Source: Todiramphus chloris collaris (lineage: Eukaryota > Chordata > Aves > Coraciiformes > Alcedinidae). From it: DNA of 64,000 bases. Of this stretch, positions 1 through 13,440 are shown piece by piece; position 1 is the first letter of the stretch, and the number at the start of each line of letters is the position of its first letter. Location: the NCBI GenBank assembly GCA_025345505.1, contig JANVCC010000073.1, positions 10,326,628 through 10,390,627 on the forward strand, written 5' to 3'. Made by a program: the position numbers and the translations under genes. The notes under the pieces were generated by a model. The model had not been told where the DNA came from and did not search any database. It worked only from the letters and a program-made list of their open reading frames with translations.

Positions 1-282
1 TTTCTCAAAATTTGTCTTGTGTGCAAATAATAATCTCTCTAAAGTTTTTGCTTCTGCAAGGCTGGTGGGATTTGTGCTTTGCATTATCTGGCATGGTATT
101 TATCATGCCTAAAGAAGAAAATATTATTTATATATTTAAAATTATAGTTTATTGTTTTGCAAAATTAGAAACAAATGTACCTTAATGAAAAAAAAAAGAA
201 TTTAGACCTTGTTATTTGTAATGTAGATACGGATTTAAGAATAACTATTTTTCCTTACCCGCTTTTGTATCCCAGATATTCA
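1..282. other. AT-rich sequence, no gene seen
   Basis: This is AT-rich unique-looking DNA leading into the GGAA microsatellite. No recognisable repeat family, splice-bounded exon or RNA gene is visible. The 104-residue frame that starts at 175 is carried mainly by the microsatellite and is not a gene. Confidence 0.6.
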
Positions 283-358
283 GGAAGGAAGGAAGGAAGG
301 AAGGAAGGAAGGAAGGAAGGAAGGAAGGAAGGAAGGAAGGAAGGAAGGAAGGAAGGAA
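283..358. repeat. (GGAA)19 microsatellite
   Basis: Nineteen uninterrupted copies of the tetranucleotide GGAA span 76 bp and are followed by an A run. One reading frame translates as repeated G-R-K-E, an artefact of the repeat. The perfect array implies recent expansion and probable length polymorphism. GGAA is also the core ETS-factor recognition motif, so tandem arrays can bind such factors in some genomes; nothing nearby shows such a role here. Confidence 0.97.
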
Positions 359-3300
359 AAAACATAGCTGCACCTTGTTATGTCCTTCCTACAGTAAAAT
401 GTCAGTCTACCAAGAAGTATGGATTTGCAAATACAAAGGTGCAAATACAGAACTACTTTTTAGTAGTTCTTCAGCTGCCAGGCTGCTGACTTCAGGATGC
501 TAAGTAAGACTTTGGGATATACTGGAATGGCATGCTGTTCATGAGACAGCCTCATTTAGAAATGGAGGTAGCTAGCAGCAAGATAGACAGTAAAAAGTCT
601 CTCTGAGATTCACACCTACTGTTTAGAGGGCTTTATCTCCCATAATATTTCCTACATGTGTTAAGCTGTATTGCACAACAACATGCAAGGTCTATGTAAG
701 AAAGGCAGAGCAATCAGCATCTCTCCAAGAATACTAGGTATGGGAGGGGAAGCTGGTTTATATGCCTACTTCTCAGCCTTTTCTGGCATTTTGGTCTCAT
801 TATCACCCATTTCAGAATGACTATGAACTTTGCTAGTATCACTCAAGCTGTACTCCAGGTGTTGGGGTTTGAGAAGCCAACAGATGTAGGCAATACATCT
901 ATACAGTCATGGTATTCAAATTTCTTGATTGACACTTTGCTGGTTCAAGTTTAGCTTAAATCTGGAGTAGCTCAATCTCCTGGCAAGCAAACTCAGGCAC
1001 TGAAGTGCAGCTGCTTTGAATGTATGGATGCAGGAGATTCAAACTGTGTTACATAGCAAAACCATATCCACATATATATAATACTGACATGCACCTGGAG
1101 TCCATGTCCAGCTTTAAAGCTAAAGCTGATCACGACAAAAGCCAAATGATTCTACCTACACTTGATGAGTACATTTGGCACACTAGGATCCGTGGGTTTT
1201 TATGGACAGACCCTTTTCACAATAAATATGCTAAAAAGCTTTTACTGATAATACATTAACAGTGACGAACTTGTGAGCCTTGAAATAATAATCCCAGGAG
1301 CTATTGTAAAATCTCTTCAGGGAATCAAATGCTGATTTTTTTTTTTTTTTTTCCTAGCATTTATTCCTGCTTTTCTCACTTATGCAAAAAGAATAATGTT
1401 CATAGCACTGATACACACGGTGAATTACTATTGATTTTATCAAATCACTCAGATGCATATCAGTGTTAAAGCAACTAGGAGGCCATTTATTGCTTTCTAT
1501 AGTGTATTCGGCATTGATGAGCATTGTGTGCTGAGAATGGTGCTATTTGCATTGTTGAAGGAAACGACTCTGGGTAGCCTGAAAATGCACTCAGTTTGTT
1601 AATTGGATAAAATACTTTCTTTGTTGGTAATTGGTTCATTCCTCTCCCCACCTCCCAAAATCTGAATTTACTGAAAGGCTTTTTGAACAAGGAAGGAGGG
1701 GAGAAATAGTCATGAAATTAATAGGCATAGTCCTTCTATGAAAAGGAAAATTAGTCTTTTAGAATGGTATGGAAGAATGTAATTCATGTATTCATCTTTA
1801 GTATATGTTTCAGAACTGTCAATTTATACAATCTCCTAGTTTATAGCCTGATTTAAAACTGTTCTGTTTATTTGCATATAAAAAAGACTGTTTCTTTTTC
1901 CATATAGTATCTGCTTGGGTAGCACGTAATACACTTAGAAGTGATTTAATTCTAATAATCTGAAATGACAAGTATTGTATGGGTTTTCTGTTGGCATTAA
2001 CAGGATTAAATCAGAAGTAAGATATATGCTGAGAGGAAAGGATTAAGGATCAGAAAAATATTATTTGAAATGGTTCTTAAGTTGATATAAAGCTCAAAAA
2101 TGAAAAAAAAAAAAGCTAGGAAAAAAAGCTAGGCAGTGGGAATAAAGGAAATTTACTGATCAGTTCTAAAAGAACTAAGGGTAGGAACAGGTGAAATAAA
2201 ATGGCAGTAGACAGTTTTATGAGATCTGTTAATACAGGAGAGAAATGCCCTAAAGACTAGAAAGAGGCCATACCAGTTCCAATATGTGAGAAGGAGAAGC
2301 AGCAAACAACAGGAAGTTAGAGATCCATTAGTTGAACTTCAGCTTTGGGAAAAGCTTGGGAACTCTTCTTAGATATCCGTTGTAGGAATCACTAAGAAAA
2401 GCACAGAAGAGATTAACTTCATGTTTCCTTCTTTTTCTTTCTCCTCAGTATTTGAAGTTTTCAGCTAAATTCTCAAAAAAAGAAAAAAACCAAAAAAACC
2501 CCAAACCATTAAAAATTACACTTTTCCAATTCCTTAGTAGCTGGAAAATCTGTCTACTTAAGGAGGGGTATCTGTATTTGAAACAAATACCTTGGCAACA
2601 TATTTGCCTTGTAAATAAAGAATCCATCTTATCTTACTAAGGAAAGAAAGCTGAAGGGCAAAGAGAACTGATACCTGCTAAATAAGAAAGAACAATATGC
2701 TACTGAGTATTAAAGCTATGTAAGATACTGTCCTTTGTGTTTATACACATGAACAGAAAGCATGATGTCCAGATGAACAAATAGTCAACAAGAGTAAATT
2801 ACAAATGGGTAAATACCAAATTGTACACTTATGTACAGGAAAACTTTAATGACTTCCTCTTCTGATTTGGGTTGCAACAGACTTCTTGCGAAACAAAGAT
2901 TTATTCTTTTGGAGGGATAATAATTAGGGGAAAGACACATGATGTTTATTAGAGAAAAATGGGAGTATTTCACCTTGATGGGAAAAGATCTGTTTTCTTT
3001 AAGTTTTTGATTCACCCCAAGGAATTTTATTTTATGCTACAGGCTTTTATTAGCTATTTCAATAAGATAACTTTTTAAAATAAATTGATTTAATGAATGA
3101 TTGTATAAAACTCAGTCACAGAGGTAGTGCTCCTATTCTCTTTGTCCTGCTAGATTAATACTACAGGATGTGAAAAAATCCAAACTAAAACTGAAACATG
3201 GTGGTAAAGTTTGTGAACGTACATAATACTCTTTGGTCTCACAAGAAAGATCTATATAAATCAGTGAAGATTGAATGATCTTAAATAGCAGTAGCATTAT

Positions 3301-5284
3301 TCCTTCATCCATACAGAGACACTACAGAGGGCTGTAGGATGAAAGAGATGTAAAGAACATACAGATGGATATAGATTAAATTTAGAATATGATCAGATGA
3401 TCTTTTACATTAGAACATTTTAATAATATCCTGTCCTTTAGATGAGATGTAGAATCTGATGACAGACATTATGCTAATCTCTTGTAAAGAAAATTATTTA
3501 GCTATACTGCCTGCTGTGAACTATTATACCCTGTTTGTTGCATCTTACCTCTTCCTAGTTCAAAAAATTCATAACAGATTTGAGTTTAGTTAGACTCAAA
3601 AGTAGTCCTGGATCAGTTAGAATGTGGTATTGTTTAAACTCTCAGTTGTACTAGGCCTGTTCCAACAGCAAATGAGAAAGAGCTCATATGGACTTTGATT
3701 CAGGGGCACTACCTGAAAATTCCCTCAGTACACACAGGTCTCTCTGTTACCCCAGCCATGTCAGTTTTCTGTCAGTGTAGAAAGGTAAAGCAGTATATCA
3801 ATATATCAATATACCAAAAAACAGTTTAAACACTCCCACTGATGCATTTTGCTGCATTTCAGTGCCATGTAAAATAACTGATATAGAACTGTTCCTTCTC
3901 CAGTACCTGCATTCCTTCTGGATTTCAACCATAAATGAAGGGCTCTATTTATACTGTGATTATGGAAAAGATTTTCTTCAGGCCTGGGAAGAACCAGTGT
4001 CTCTACATTTCTAGTCATGAACAATTCTCTTCTGATTATTTTTTGCTGTTTTTGGGATCATTTATTTTTCCACATCATTTTTAATGTGCATACAGCTATC
4101 TCTGCATTCCAGTCCACTGCTTTTTTGAAGAAACTCTAAGTTGCAGTACTAACTAATATGCAGTTCAGTCCTAAATAAAAAAGTTTTAACAGACTGATTC
4201 AGTCCAGATACTAAAATTAATTTTATTCTGTTCATTTATTAATTCAGACCTGCATCACTGTGTTAGGAAGGATTCTTATAAGAAAACAAAGAAAACAAAA
4301 TTTTAAAAACCCCAAACCCTAAACAAAAGAAACAACTACACACCAATAAACAACAAAAACCACAAAACCAAAAAACCAAATCAGACAAAAAAAAAAAAAG
4401 AAAGAAAAAATAGGAAGTTTTTAGTCTTTCATATTAACTGGTAGTGTGAAGTGCAATTAATGAAGTGGAACAGTCTGAGGAATTTCACTTTGAGAGGGAC
4501 TTCTGTTCAAGTATAACAGTATTTTTCTTCCTACCAAAATATAACAATTTCAAGCACATAAACCCCCTCTGTTATAGTCACATCACAAAGCAGAGTCTGT
4601 CGTAAATAACTACCAGAACTGTAACAGGAGGTACATGCTTAAGTCCCCCTGTATTAGTTAACATGCATATGGAGAAATCAGTGCGAAAGCAGTAATAGAT
4701 ATTGCTAGAGTTACTGAAGTTTACTGTTAATCTTTTCTCTTAAAAAAAAAAAATAAATTAAAAAGCATTTGCTGAAACATACTCCATCAAAAATCCACTT
4801 TAAATTTGACAAAATAGGATTTACATGCCACTGATGGGTGTAAGAACCCTAGATAAAGCATTACAGTATTATTCAGATAATATGTATTTTGATGTTCTAC
4901 ATTTGGTTACTTAAATTATCTGACATCCGGTTTGCCCAACATCACGAAGTTGCTGTCTGCAGTTACATGCAGGATGCCAATACTCAAGAGACTTATCTCT
5001 TTATAGCCTTGTCACCTCTGAGCTAAATCACACAGTGCATGCTATTTAAGTTTTCTGAGAATGAAATGGGAAATACACAGTGGTTATTTGGTGTCTTCAT
5101 GTTTGCTATTACAATGTGCAAATCTCAGCATCCTGTTCTGTAAGGGTTTTGTTTGTTAGTTCTCTAGCTAAAGGCCTCATTATCATACCTTGTAACCTGA
5201 AAGTTTTCCTTAAAGTCTATGAAGCCAGATGGCAAGATATTCAGTGTTGGACAGCAGGCCTTTATTCCAACTCTGTGACACATA
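359..5284. other. AT-rich non-coding stretch with simple-sequence tracts
   Basis: No gene or transposon family is recognisable. The stretch holds a 17-nt T run (1336-1352), short A runs (about 2102-2113 and 4740-4752), and an A/C-rich low-complexity patch (about 4273-4408) made of AAAC/AACC-type words. The open frames are short, have no shared frame or splice context, and often overlap on opposite strands, for example at 2445-2640. Confidence 0.6.
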
Positions 5285-6028
5285 AGTTAAGCATGGGCAG
5301 AAAGGAACCTAATGAAGTTGAACAAGGGCAAGTACGGAGTCCTACTCTGGGGGAGGAGTAACCCATGCACTTGTATGGTTTAGGGGTCTGTGGAGAAGGA
5401 TTTGTGAGTCCCGATGGACAACATATTAACCATGAGCCAGCAGTGTGCTCTTGTGGCCAAGAAGGCCAATGGTATCCTGGCATGCATTAAGAGAGTGTGA
5501 CCAGCAGATCAAGGGAGGTTTTTATCCCAATCTACTCTGCCCTAGTGAGACCACATCTGGAGTATTGTGCCTAATTCTGGGCTCCCTGGTTCAAGAGGGA
5601 CAGGGAAATACTCGAGAGAGTCCAACAGAGAGCTACAAGGATGCTGAAGGGACTGGAACATCTCTCTTATGAGGAAAGGTTGAGAGCCCTGGGGCTGTTT
5701 AGCCTGAAGAAGAGAAGACAGAGAGGGGATCTTCTTAATGTTTACAAATATCTGAAGGGTGGATGTCAAGTAGAAGGGGCCAGTGTCCTTTCAGTGGTCA
5801 TAACTGGAACACAGGAAGTTCCACCTCAACAAGAGGGAAAACTTCTTCACTGTGAGAGTGACAGAGCCCTGTAACAGACTGCCCAAAGAAGTTGTGGAGT
5901 TTCCTTCTCTGGAGACTTTCAAAACCCACCTGGACACCTTCCTGTGCAACCTGATCCAGGCGAACCTTCTTTGGCAGGGGGGTTAGACACGATGATCCCT
6001 TCCAAACACTATATTCTATTATTCTGTG
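5285..6028 (+). mobile_element. CR1 retrotransposon, 5'-truncated 3' end
   Basis: This is a plus-strand CR1 fragment covering the C-terminal end of ORF2 and the 3' tail. Broken ORF2 peptides are visible: a segment like S-Y-E-E-R-L-R-A-L-G-L-F-S-L (about 5668-5709), then an L-N-V-Y-K-Y-L-K-G-G stretch near 5734-5763. The 3' end carries the GGTTAGAC...GATGATCCCTTCCAA block and finishes with two copies of the ATTCTATT/ATTCTGTG octamer, typical of CR1. Frames change several times, so it is non-functional. It is closely related in sequence order to the copy at 44248-45676. The 5' limit is approximate. Confidence 0.93.
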
Positions 6029-9000
6029 CTTCAATATTCAGTGGAAAAAGGCAAAACTTTATTCCCGTTCCCAGAATATGTTCTTGAATATTTTGAGGAT
6101 TATTCTGCAATTCTGGCACTGTCCTGTTAATGTTCTTCACATTAGCTGCACTCAGTGGCAAACCATCAACTGTGCCTGCCTGAAGTAGTTGTTAAAGAAT
6201 TGAGCTTCCTGGCTTCTTTGTACAAATTTATGTTCATAATATATGGCTTCATCAAAAACTGTCTGGATGCAGAATGAGCAGGATTTTTTGCTCTTGGTAA
6301 TAACAGCTAGGCTGGCAATGGACAGCAAGACCTTCCATTACACTTCTTGGTAGTGATTTTGAACATGGGTATATCTGGTGGTAGGAAGTATGGAAGAAAC
6401 CTACAGATTTTCTAATAGGTATTGGCAGTCATCCTGTAGTAGATTATTTAGTGCTGAAAGCAGCTTTACTTAAAAAAAAAACCAACAGCTTTATTTAAAA
6501 GTTGAAAGAAGCATCCTATGGAGTACAAGATGAAAAATGCAGATATAATCTGATTGGATTCAATCTGAACCATTCAACTGGATGTCTCTTTTCCTGTAGA
6601 TTGTAACTCTGTATGAGCTACTAAGTTAGGCAGGCCTTTGGTCTCATGCAGCACAATTATTCTTGTACATTTAATGAGGCAGGCTATTGAGTGCTTGAAA
6701 AATAGCACAGCAGACTTGCTATATAGAAACAGGACTTCAGAGCTAAGGAACAGAAATGGCATAAACCTGTAGCAGATCACAGACAGGTCTCTGTTATATA
6801 TGCCGAATTGGTTCTAACTACATAGGTACAAATTTTCCATCTGGACAATATACAAAGTATTAATTCAAAATTTTAATGGGCTTTGGGTTTTTGGTTTGGT
6901 TTGGTTTTTTGTGGGTGATTTTGTTGTTTGATTTGTTTTTTTCATAAAAAATCAATATATTTGCTGATACTGTTGCAGAATGAAAACCAGCTGGAGGAAA
7001 AAAAAAATCAACAGTGTTGGTTAATCTAAGTATATAGAAATACACTTATTTTTTTCAGTTATATCTTTGCAAAGAAAGTCTATCTCATTAAAATTTATAG
7101 CATTTCCTACTAACAATTGTACTGCAGTGTTCATGAAATATCATAAAGTTGGTGTGGTAGTACCAAATCAATGATATTAAAGGAATCCAATGCAAAAAAT
7201 TACTGTCCATTTATTTTTGAGTCAAGCTAATGCACCTTCCATTGGCCAAACTATTTTAATCAAAATTCTGTATTTTGGTGTGGAACATAATTGTTGCACT
7301 TTCACTGTGAGAACATTTACAATAACCTTATAATTTGACTTGTTCTGTTTGGATCTCTATATAAGCAATTTACATGTAATATAATTTGAAAGTAAAAATT
7401 ACGCCAGTATAACCAACAGTGCTCTGATTACTTCCAGTGTCACTCTCTGTAAATACTGGACTATATACATATTATTAACTTAGATCAAAGGATTCATTTA
7501 ATGAGCTATCAAACCCCTTATTATTCCCTTTGTGACTCATTTTGGTAGGTAAACTTTTTAAATGAAGTTACTGTAGTTCCAACAAAACACTTGGGCTCTG
7601 AGATTCTATTTTCTTCTTCTGCTTTCCAAGGACAAGACAGAACCAAAATGTTTATGACTAAACAAACAAGGAATAATATGCACCATACAATATAAGGTCA
7701 CTTCTTTATTGAAGGTTACTGGCAATATTGCTAAACTGAGCATAAAATGTGAAGGGTTCGTATGCACCACCAGAGTTATAAGGTAAAAATTCTTCTGGCT
7801 GCCATGATAATTATATTACAAATGCTAAAGAAGGATTTTGGAGATAGGAATGAGGCTTAGAGTTGGAGCTGGTTTGTTAGCTGGCTGTTCAGAACTGGGT
7901 GCAGGATACTAAGGACTCAGTGCTATACTATTTTAACAGCCAGATAGGTATAGTCTTTGGACTTTGCAGCCTTCCCATGCTAATCTAGTGCCTGGTGTTA
8001 ATTTAAACAGTCTTAAAATAATTTTTGACAGTCCCAGAGAATCTTTCAAGAAGCTGAATTTTACAATATTGGTGACCCAAAAGGCTGGTTTTAAGCTCAG
8101 AAATCATGTATTCGACCTACAATATGGCAAGGTTTAAAATAAATTTTGCACTTGGAGCCATCTTTTGAATTCTTTTCTCTGTAGCAGATTAGAGGTAGAA
8201 CCAGTACAAGCAAACTATAGAGTAGAACAATCTGAACCTAAACTGGATCAAATTCTGACCAAGTCTGTATTACGTATCAGGAATGCAGACATTTATTATA
8301 AATGGCTCTACAGTTCATATGTTCATTCAATACTTCCTTTCCTTCCCCAGCTTTTTGGGTACCCTCTGCCAAGTTGTAATTAAGCCTTTAATTCCTCATT
8401 TTGTCTTTTACCCCTGTATTTGCAACCCTTATTTGGGTCACACCTCTGTGTAATCTGTCTTCTCAAAGTAAAATGAAAAGTTCTTGAAAATTATACAGGA
8501 AGTTGTATGTTCTTGACACAATTACCTGGATGTCATCTTGAATATGTCAATGATTGGACACCTGAATGTCAAAGGTATAGTGAGATGATAGGTATAACTA
8601 TTCCAAGAGCTTTAGAAAGCAAGTCCTGGAAACTATGACTATAGTAATGACTGGTGTTTAACTACCAAGTGATAGTCTCAAGGATGCTTCTTAAATTTAA
8701 TGAAATTACACTGGTGAGAAAAAAGCCTAATGTCACAAGATATCTTCTGGGATATACAGAAAATCCATGCATATTTTCCATCTTGGCTAAGGCAATCTTT
8801 CTGGATTGTGAAACATTATCCACTTCAAGAAAGATAAAGCCAGATGGTCCAGAATCTAGAAATTAGTTTGTTAGTTGATGATATAGACTGTTGGTGAAAT
8901 GTTAGTTTGCTTTAATAAAGAAAAAGCTTATGGAAGATGGGAGATTTTCCTGCAGGAGGCTGAAGAAGCCTTGTAACAGTGCTTTACATATCCACTAGGA

Positions 9001-11749
9001 TAGGACAATGAGAGCTGAATTTCAACTGCAACAAAGGACTCTGTGTTACTAAGAAAAAAAATATGATTATTAGGGCTGGAATGAGAGTCTAGACTCACCA
9101 CCATTGGTTTTTAAAAAGAAAGCCAGCTTAAAAAATATCTCCTAGCAAGGACATTCACAGCTGAAGCTGCCTGAGATGAAGAGGCCTGACTTAGAGGACA
9201 TTTCAAGGCCTCTTTCAGATTCACTTCTGTAGATGTCTCTCTTACTGGAGAGAACTCATAGGCACTAATAGGGCTTTCCTTGCCTAATGGTTCCTGCAAA
9301 CATTAATCTTTATGCTAAGAGTGTTAATTCCCTGATGAGATGTGTTGTTGAATGAGAAACTCAAACTTCACACTGCTAATGATATTACTTGATTATTCCT
9401 AGCCACCGATTCACTGAACTACTACTTATTACAGCTATGTCATAGACAATTCAGTGGCTGCTGTACCTATTGTACTAACCTGATAGGTCATACTTATTCA
9501 TGCACTGAAGTCAAAGGAGTCATCTAACTCATTGTGCAAGAACAGAACCTGACACTGCATATTTACCAGTGTTATGTCAGTAGAAGGTGACTGCATCTGT
9601 TTATTATTCCCATTAGATGGGTTATGACCTTTAAGCTATCAGGAAAAAATATCTTGTGCTACTGAACTCAGTAAAAGTCTTAGTAGAAGTGCCAGAACCT
9701 ACAAAAAAATCAAGATTAAAGGTAAGAACCCAAATTTAGGTGCCCAGATAAACAATGGAGACAATCCATGTGTTTAAGGAACCTAAATAAGAAGCTTAGC
9801 ACCCCAAAAAGATAAGGATTCTCAGTGTGTGAAAATTATAGGTTCCCGGAATTTTGTTTTTTCAGAAGGCCTTTATTTAGGTCCCCAGTGAAGTGCATAA
9901 AACTAATTTTAACTACCTGACTTTGAATATTTCAATCAAAGTACAATTAAAAATCATTGTACTTGACCAGTTTCTGCAGAAGGTCTTATTTTTCATACCT
10001 AGACCATAAAAACCTAAGAACTTCTATTTTGTGTAGTTTTATCCTTTCAGTAGCAATATGAGTAAGAACATTTGTCTTTCTCTATGACAATAGAATTTAA
10101 TAAATATTTTTTATATATTCATCAATACTATATATATGAAATCTATTGAATTTGCATTATGTTGTTAACTAAGAACAGTATGTCAAGCCTATGTTTGATA
10201 ATCTTATATGATTAAAATGACATTTATGTGACCAATATCAAACCATCAAAGAAAAATCTTTTCATTTTCCATTTTGTTCCATTTTGTTTTTTTAAAAAAT
10301 GACAGAAAACCACAACCCGTGAATAGAAAGGTTAAAGTGTAAATTTACTTCTGTTTAAAAGCTGTGGTATTGATTTTATTATGTGTATAAATCCAGATGG
10401 CTCTGTTCTTTACCTGCACAAGAATATGTTATTGGGTTGAGCTGGTTAGGTATCTGTGTCTACTTAAAAGAAAAAAAAGATTTTTCCTGGAAAATCTAAG
10501 TGTTAACAAAGTGTTCTGCAGTGATTCAACCTAACTGAAAGAATTCATTATACTAAAATGACACAAGACACATTTTAAGTGATTCAAAACAAATGTATGC
10601 TTCATTTTCTTATGTATTATGAGGGTTGTAACTCAGGACCCCACAACTGTGGTTTTAGAAAGAAAAGAGGGATGGCTTTAGGTGTATTATAAAAGACACA
10701 GTCTCACTAAGAAGCCTAGCTTATAGGATACAATGGGTTGTCATGCTCCCTACTTGGAAAAGGATCAAAGTCTACAAAGGGTATTTTTTTCCACAGTTAT
10801 TCTTCCACAGACACCTCTAATGTCAAATTTTCTCCGATTTTAGAATAAAACCACCTTTGTAATGTAAGGAGCAGGGGAAAGTCCAGAACTTACCAAATTT
10901 ATTTCTATCCCATTTAAAATAGCTTATGAAAATGAGAGAACATGGAGATGCACCATGGACTGGAATATTTTTGTGAAGGTGTTGTCATTTTACTCCAGAA
11001 TAGGCTATATCTCTTAGCTGCCATGTCCCTGAACTCACATTTCTGTCTCCGTTGTAGATGCTGGGCACAGTACTGCTTTCTTTAATGCCTCTACCAGTCC
11101 TTCTGCTAAGGTTATTCAAACTGGGCAATGTCACTTCCTACATAGAAAATACATTATGATAAGATAGTAATTAAATATTTTTATAAATGTCTCTGCTAAA
11201 AAAATGCAGATTCTTCCTCATATCAGAGAAATCCTAAGAGGAAAGGGGAAAAGTTTGGAACTGCATACCAATATTCTTCATTGTACATTATTACTGAGTC
11301 CCTGAAACACAAAAAAGAGTTCACAATAGTCACATATTGCATTATCAGCAGATTGCTGTTTCAAGTGTAGAAGGTGTGGGCATGGAGTAAAGCAATTATT
11401 TGATATTTACATCCATAAGGATGAAAAATGATACTCACTAATTTTGAAACCTAGCTGAAAAGTCATGTACAGTGTTGCTCAGGATAGTATAAACATTGTA
11501 AAAATAACAGAACAGCATTTGGAAAAGCAGAGACCAATTAAAATCAACGAACTGGGTCTCAGAAAAGGCAAGTCACGCTTCAGTAAGCTTTTGAGAATAT
11601 CTGAGGAAAAGATGATGATGTAAGGCTTGCACATTGTATTCTTACATGTAGATTAAGAACAGTGACAAGGGTTAGCTGGCTCCTTTGGATTAGGCCTTGA
11701 ATAATGAGAGTGATACAACATGTTGCCAAAACCTCAAGCTGTATGAGGG
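6029..11749. other. AT-rich non-coding stretch
   Basis: No gene or repeat family is recognised. A T/G-rich low-complexity patch (GGTTT words) lies at about 6886-6944. The rest is unique-looking AT-rich DNA with scattered short frames that lack coding character. Confidence 0.55.
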
Positions 11750-12445
11750 GGAAGATGCAGAAGCCCTTCATGTTGTCTTTTACTTCCTTTGTCAGAGTTA
11801 CTTCCAAGAGGGCCTTGACCTTCCTTGTTTTATCCCTATATACCCTGAAAATGTTCCTATAATTGTCCCAAGTGACCAGTCCCTTTTTCCACATACTGTG
11901 ATATTTCTTCTTCCACATGAGTTTTTTCAGCAGCTCCTTGCTCATCCATGCAGATCTCCTGCCTCCTCTATTTGATTTTTTTTTTACTCAAAGGAACACA
12001 CCTGTCTTGAACTTGGAGGAAGTGATGTTTGAATATTAACCAATTCTCTTAGGCCCCACTGCCTTCTAGAGTCTTTGCCTATGGGAGTCCTCCAAGTAGT
12101 TCTTTAAAGACAACAAAGTTAGTCCTCCTGAAGTCCAGGGTTTCAATCCTACTTGTTGCCCTGCTTCTTCCTCATATGACACTAAACTCTACCATGTCAT
12201 GATCACTATCACCAAGGCTGCCTCCAACCTTCATATCCCCAACCAGACCTTCTACAAGGTCCAACAGCACACCTCTCCTCATTGGCTCTTTCACCATCTG
12301 CATCAGAAAGTTATCATCAGTGCAATCCAAGAGACTTTAGACTGAATATGCCTTGCTGTGTAGCCTTTCCAACAAATATCAGGGTGACTGAAGTCACCCT
12401 TGAGCATCCTCAACTAGGTCAGGTTACTCAGAGCCTCATCAAGCC
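11750..12445 (-). mobile_element. Decayed CR1 ORF2 remnant (endonuclease to linker)
   Basis: This is a minus-strand CR1 remnant. The frame at 11945 down to about 11765 reads W-M-S-K-E-L-L-K-K-L then M-W-K-K-G and K-D-N-M-K-G. It aligns residue by residue with the ORF2 linker of the young copy at 55192-59056 (its residues about 298-360: P-A-W-L-N-G-E-L, H-L-W-K-K-G, R-D-N-K-K-S). From 12000 to about 12405 the DNA aligns with the reverse complement of the ORF2 endonuclease region, including the stretch equivalent to 57290-57570. The last 35 bp or so (12409-12445) instead match the CR1 3' end seen at 42105-42137, so the remnant may be a composite. It is heavily mutated. Confidence 0.8.
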
Positions 12446-12949
12446 TGATCTAGAAAGACGTATTCAGAGGATGGGAGCAGCACAAGAGAGATTATGTGTC
12501 CTACAAACAAACCTCATCTCAGTGCATTAAATGAGAACATCAGCTAACAGTATTTATGTCCTAAGTATTTTTTGTAAATATGGTAAAGAGCATAATGCCT
12601 GCTGGTAGCTTATATCTTCATTTGCCACTGTTTTCTGAACTAGTAGTTTATATAATTTAGCATTGTTACTGTGATAGGGTTTACTTGGCACGATGAGGGA
12701 CATCAACTCTTCTTGGTAACATAGACTGTGACTTACTAGTAAATGCAAATCCCTTTCCTCTACATGCCAGTGTGTGATAGGTCTAAGTAATAAACCATGG
12801 TGATTCCAGCATATCTCAGACGAGTTACTTGGATTTCCTTGATTTTGAGTTTCAGGTTCATATGACCATTGAAATTTTTCACATCACTTGTCGTTAAGTT
12901 GTACCTTTAGATACTTAACAGCTTTCTGCAAGTGGCTGCAAACTCTTAC
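12446..12949. other. No feature seen
   Basis: This is AT-rich DNA between the CR1 remnant and a more GC-rich block. No coding or repeat signal could be supported. Confidence 0.5.
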
Positions 12950-13440
12950 TGTGGCCCCCACAGAAAATGTCAATGTGCTGCTAAGGCCAGTCCAGAGTCC
13001 CAGGCAAGCATATTAACAGTAAGACTCAGGGCAGGATGTTAGACGGTAAGGAGAGTTTTTAATCAGTGACATAAGTACAATTCCAGCAGCTCCATGGGGC
13101 TGCTCCATCAATGCAGAGTTGGTCCCCAATGACTCACCTTCTCCACACAGAGTGGCTGGGATTCTTCAGTGCTGCAGCCTGGGCAAAGTACCTGCACACA
13201 TGCTGGCCAGCATTCCCCTCTCCACCAAATATAGACTAGTTTTGTGTCAGATTGTCCCCCTGTGGCCTATCAAACATGTACTGCAAGGGTAATGTTTTGC
13301 AACTGAGGAAGAAAGTAAAACCAGAGGGAAGCAAGTGTCAACTAGCAAATGGAAGTGGAAACACCTGTTTGTTCGTGAGGAACAGCTGTAGATGTGCAGC
13401 TGCTGCTCCCTCTCCATAAGGACCGCATGTTTGTTTCTTT
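12950..13440 (-). repeat. Possible old LTR (uncertain)
   Basis: This block is richer in G and C than its surroundings. Read on the minus strand it has a TATA-like box (TATATTTGG, near 13237-13245), then about 175 bp later ATTAAA (near 13059-13064), then a segment ending GTGGGGGCCACA at 12950. That order (TATA, polyadenylation-like signal, R-U5-like end) resembles an avian LTR. I found no terminal TG..CA pair with a target-site duplication, so both boundaries are guesses. It could equally be unique regulatory or low-copy sequence. Confidence 0.3.

Noticed and set aside
175..489. 104-codon frame with G-R-K-E repeats
   Set aside because: It is produced by the GGAA microsatellite; the flanks lack coding character.
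4297..4325. CCCCAAACCCTAAAC resembling telomere repeats
   Set aside because: Only one CCCTAA unit is present within an A/C-rich patch; there is no tandem array.
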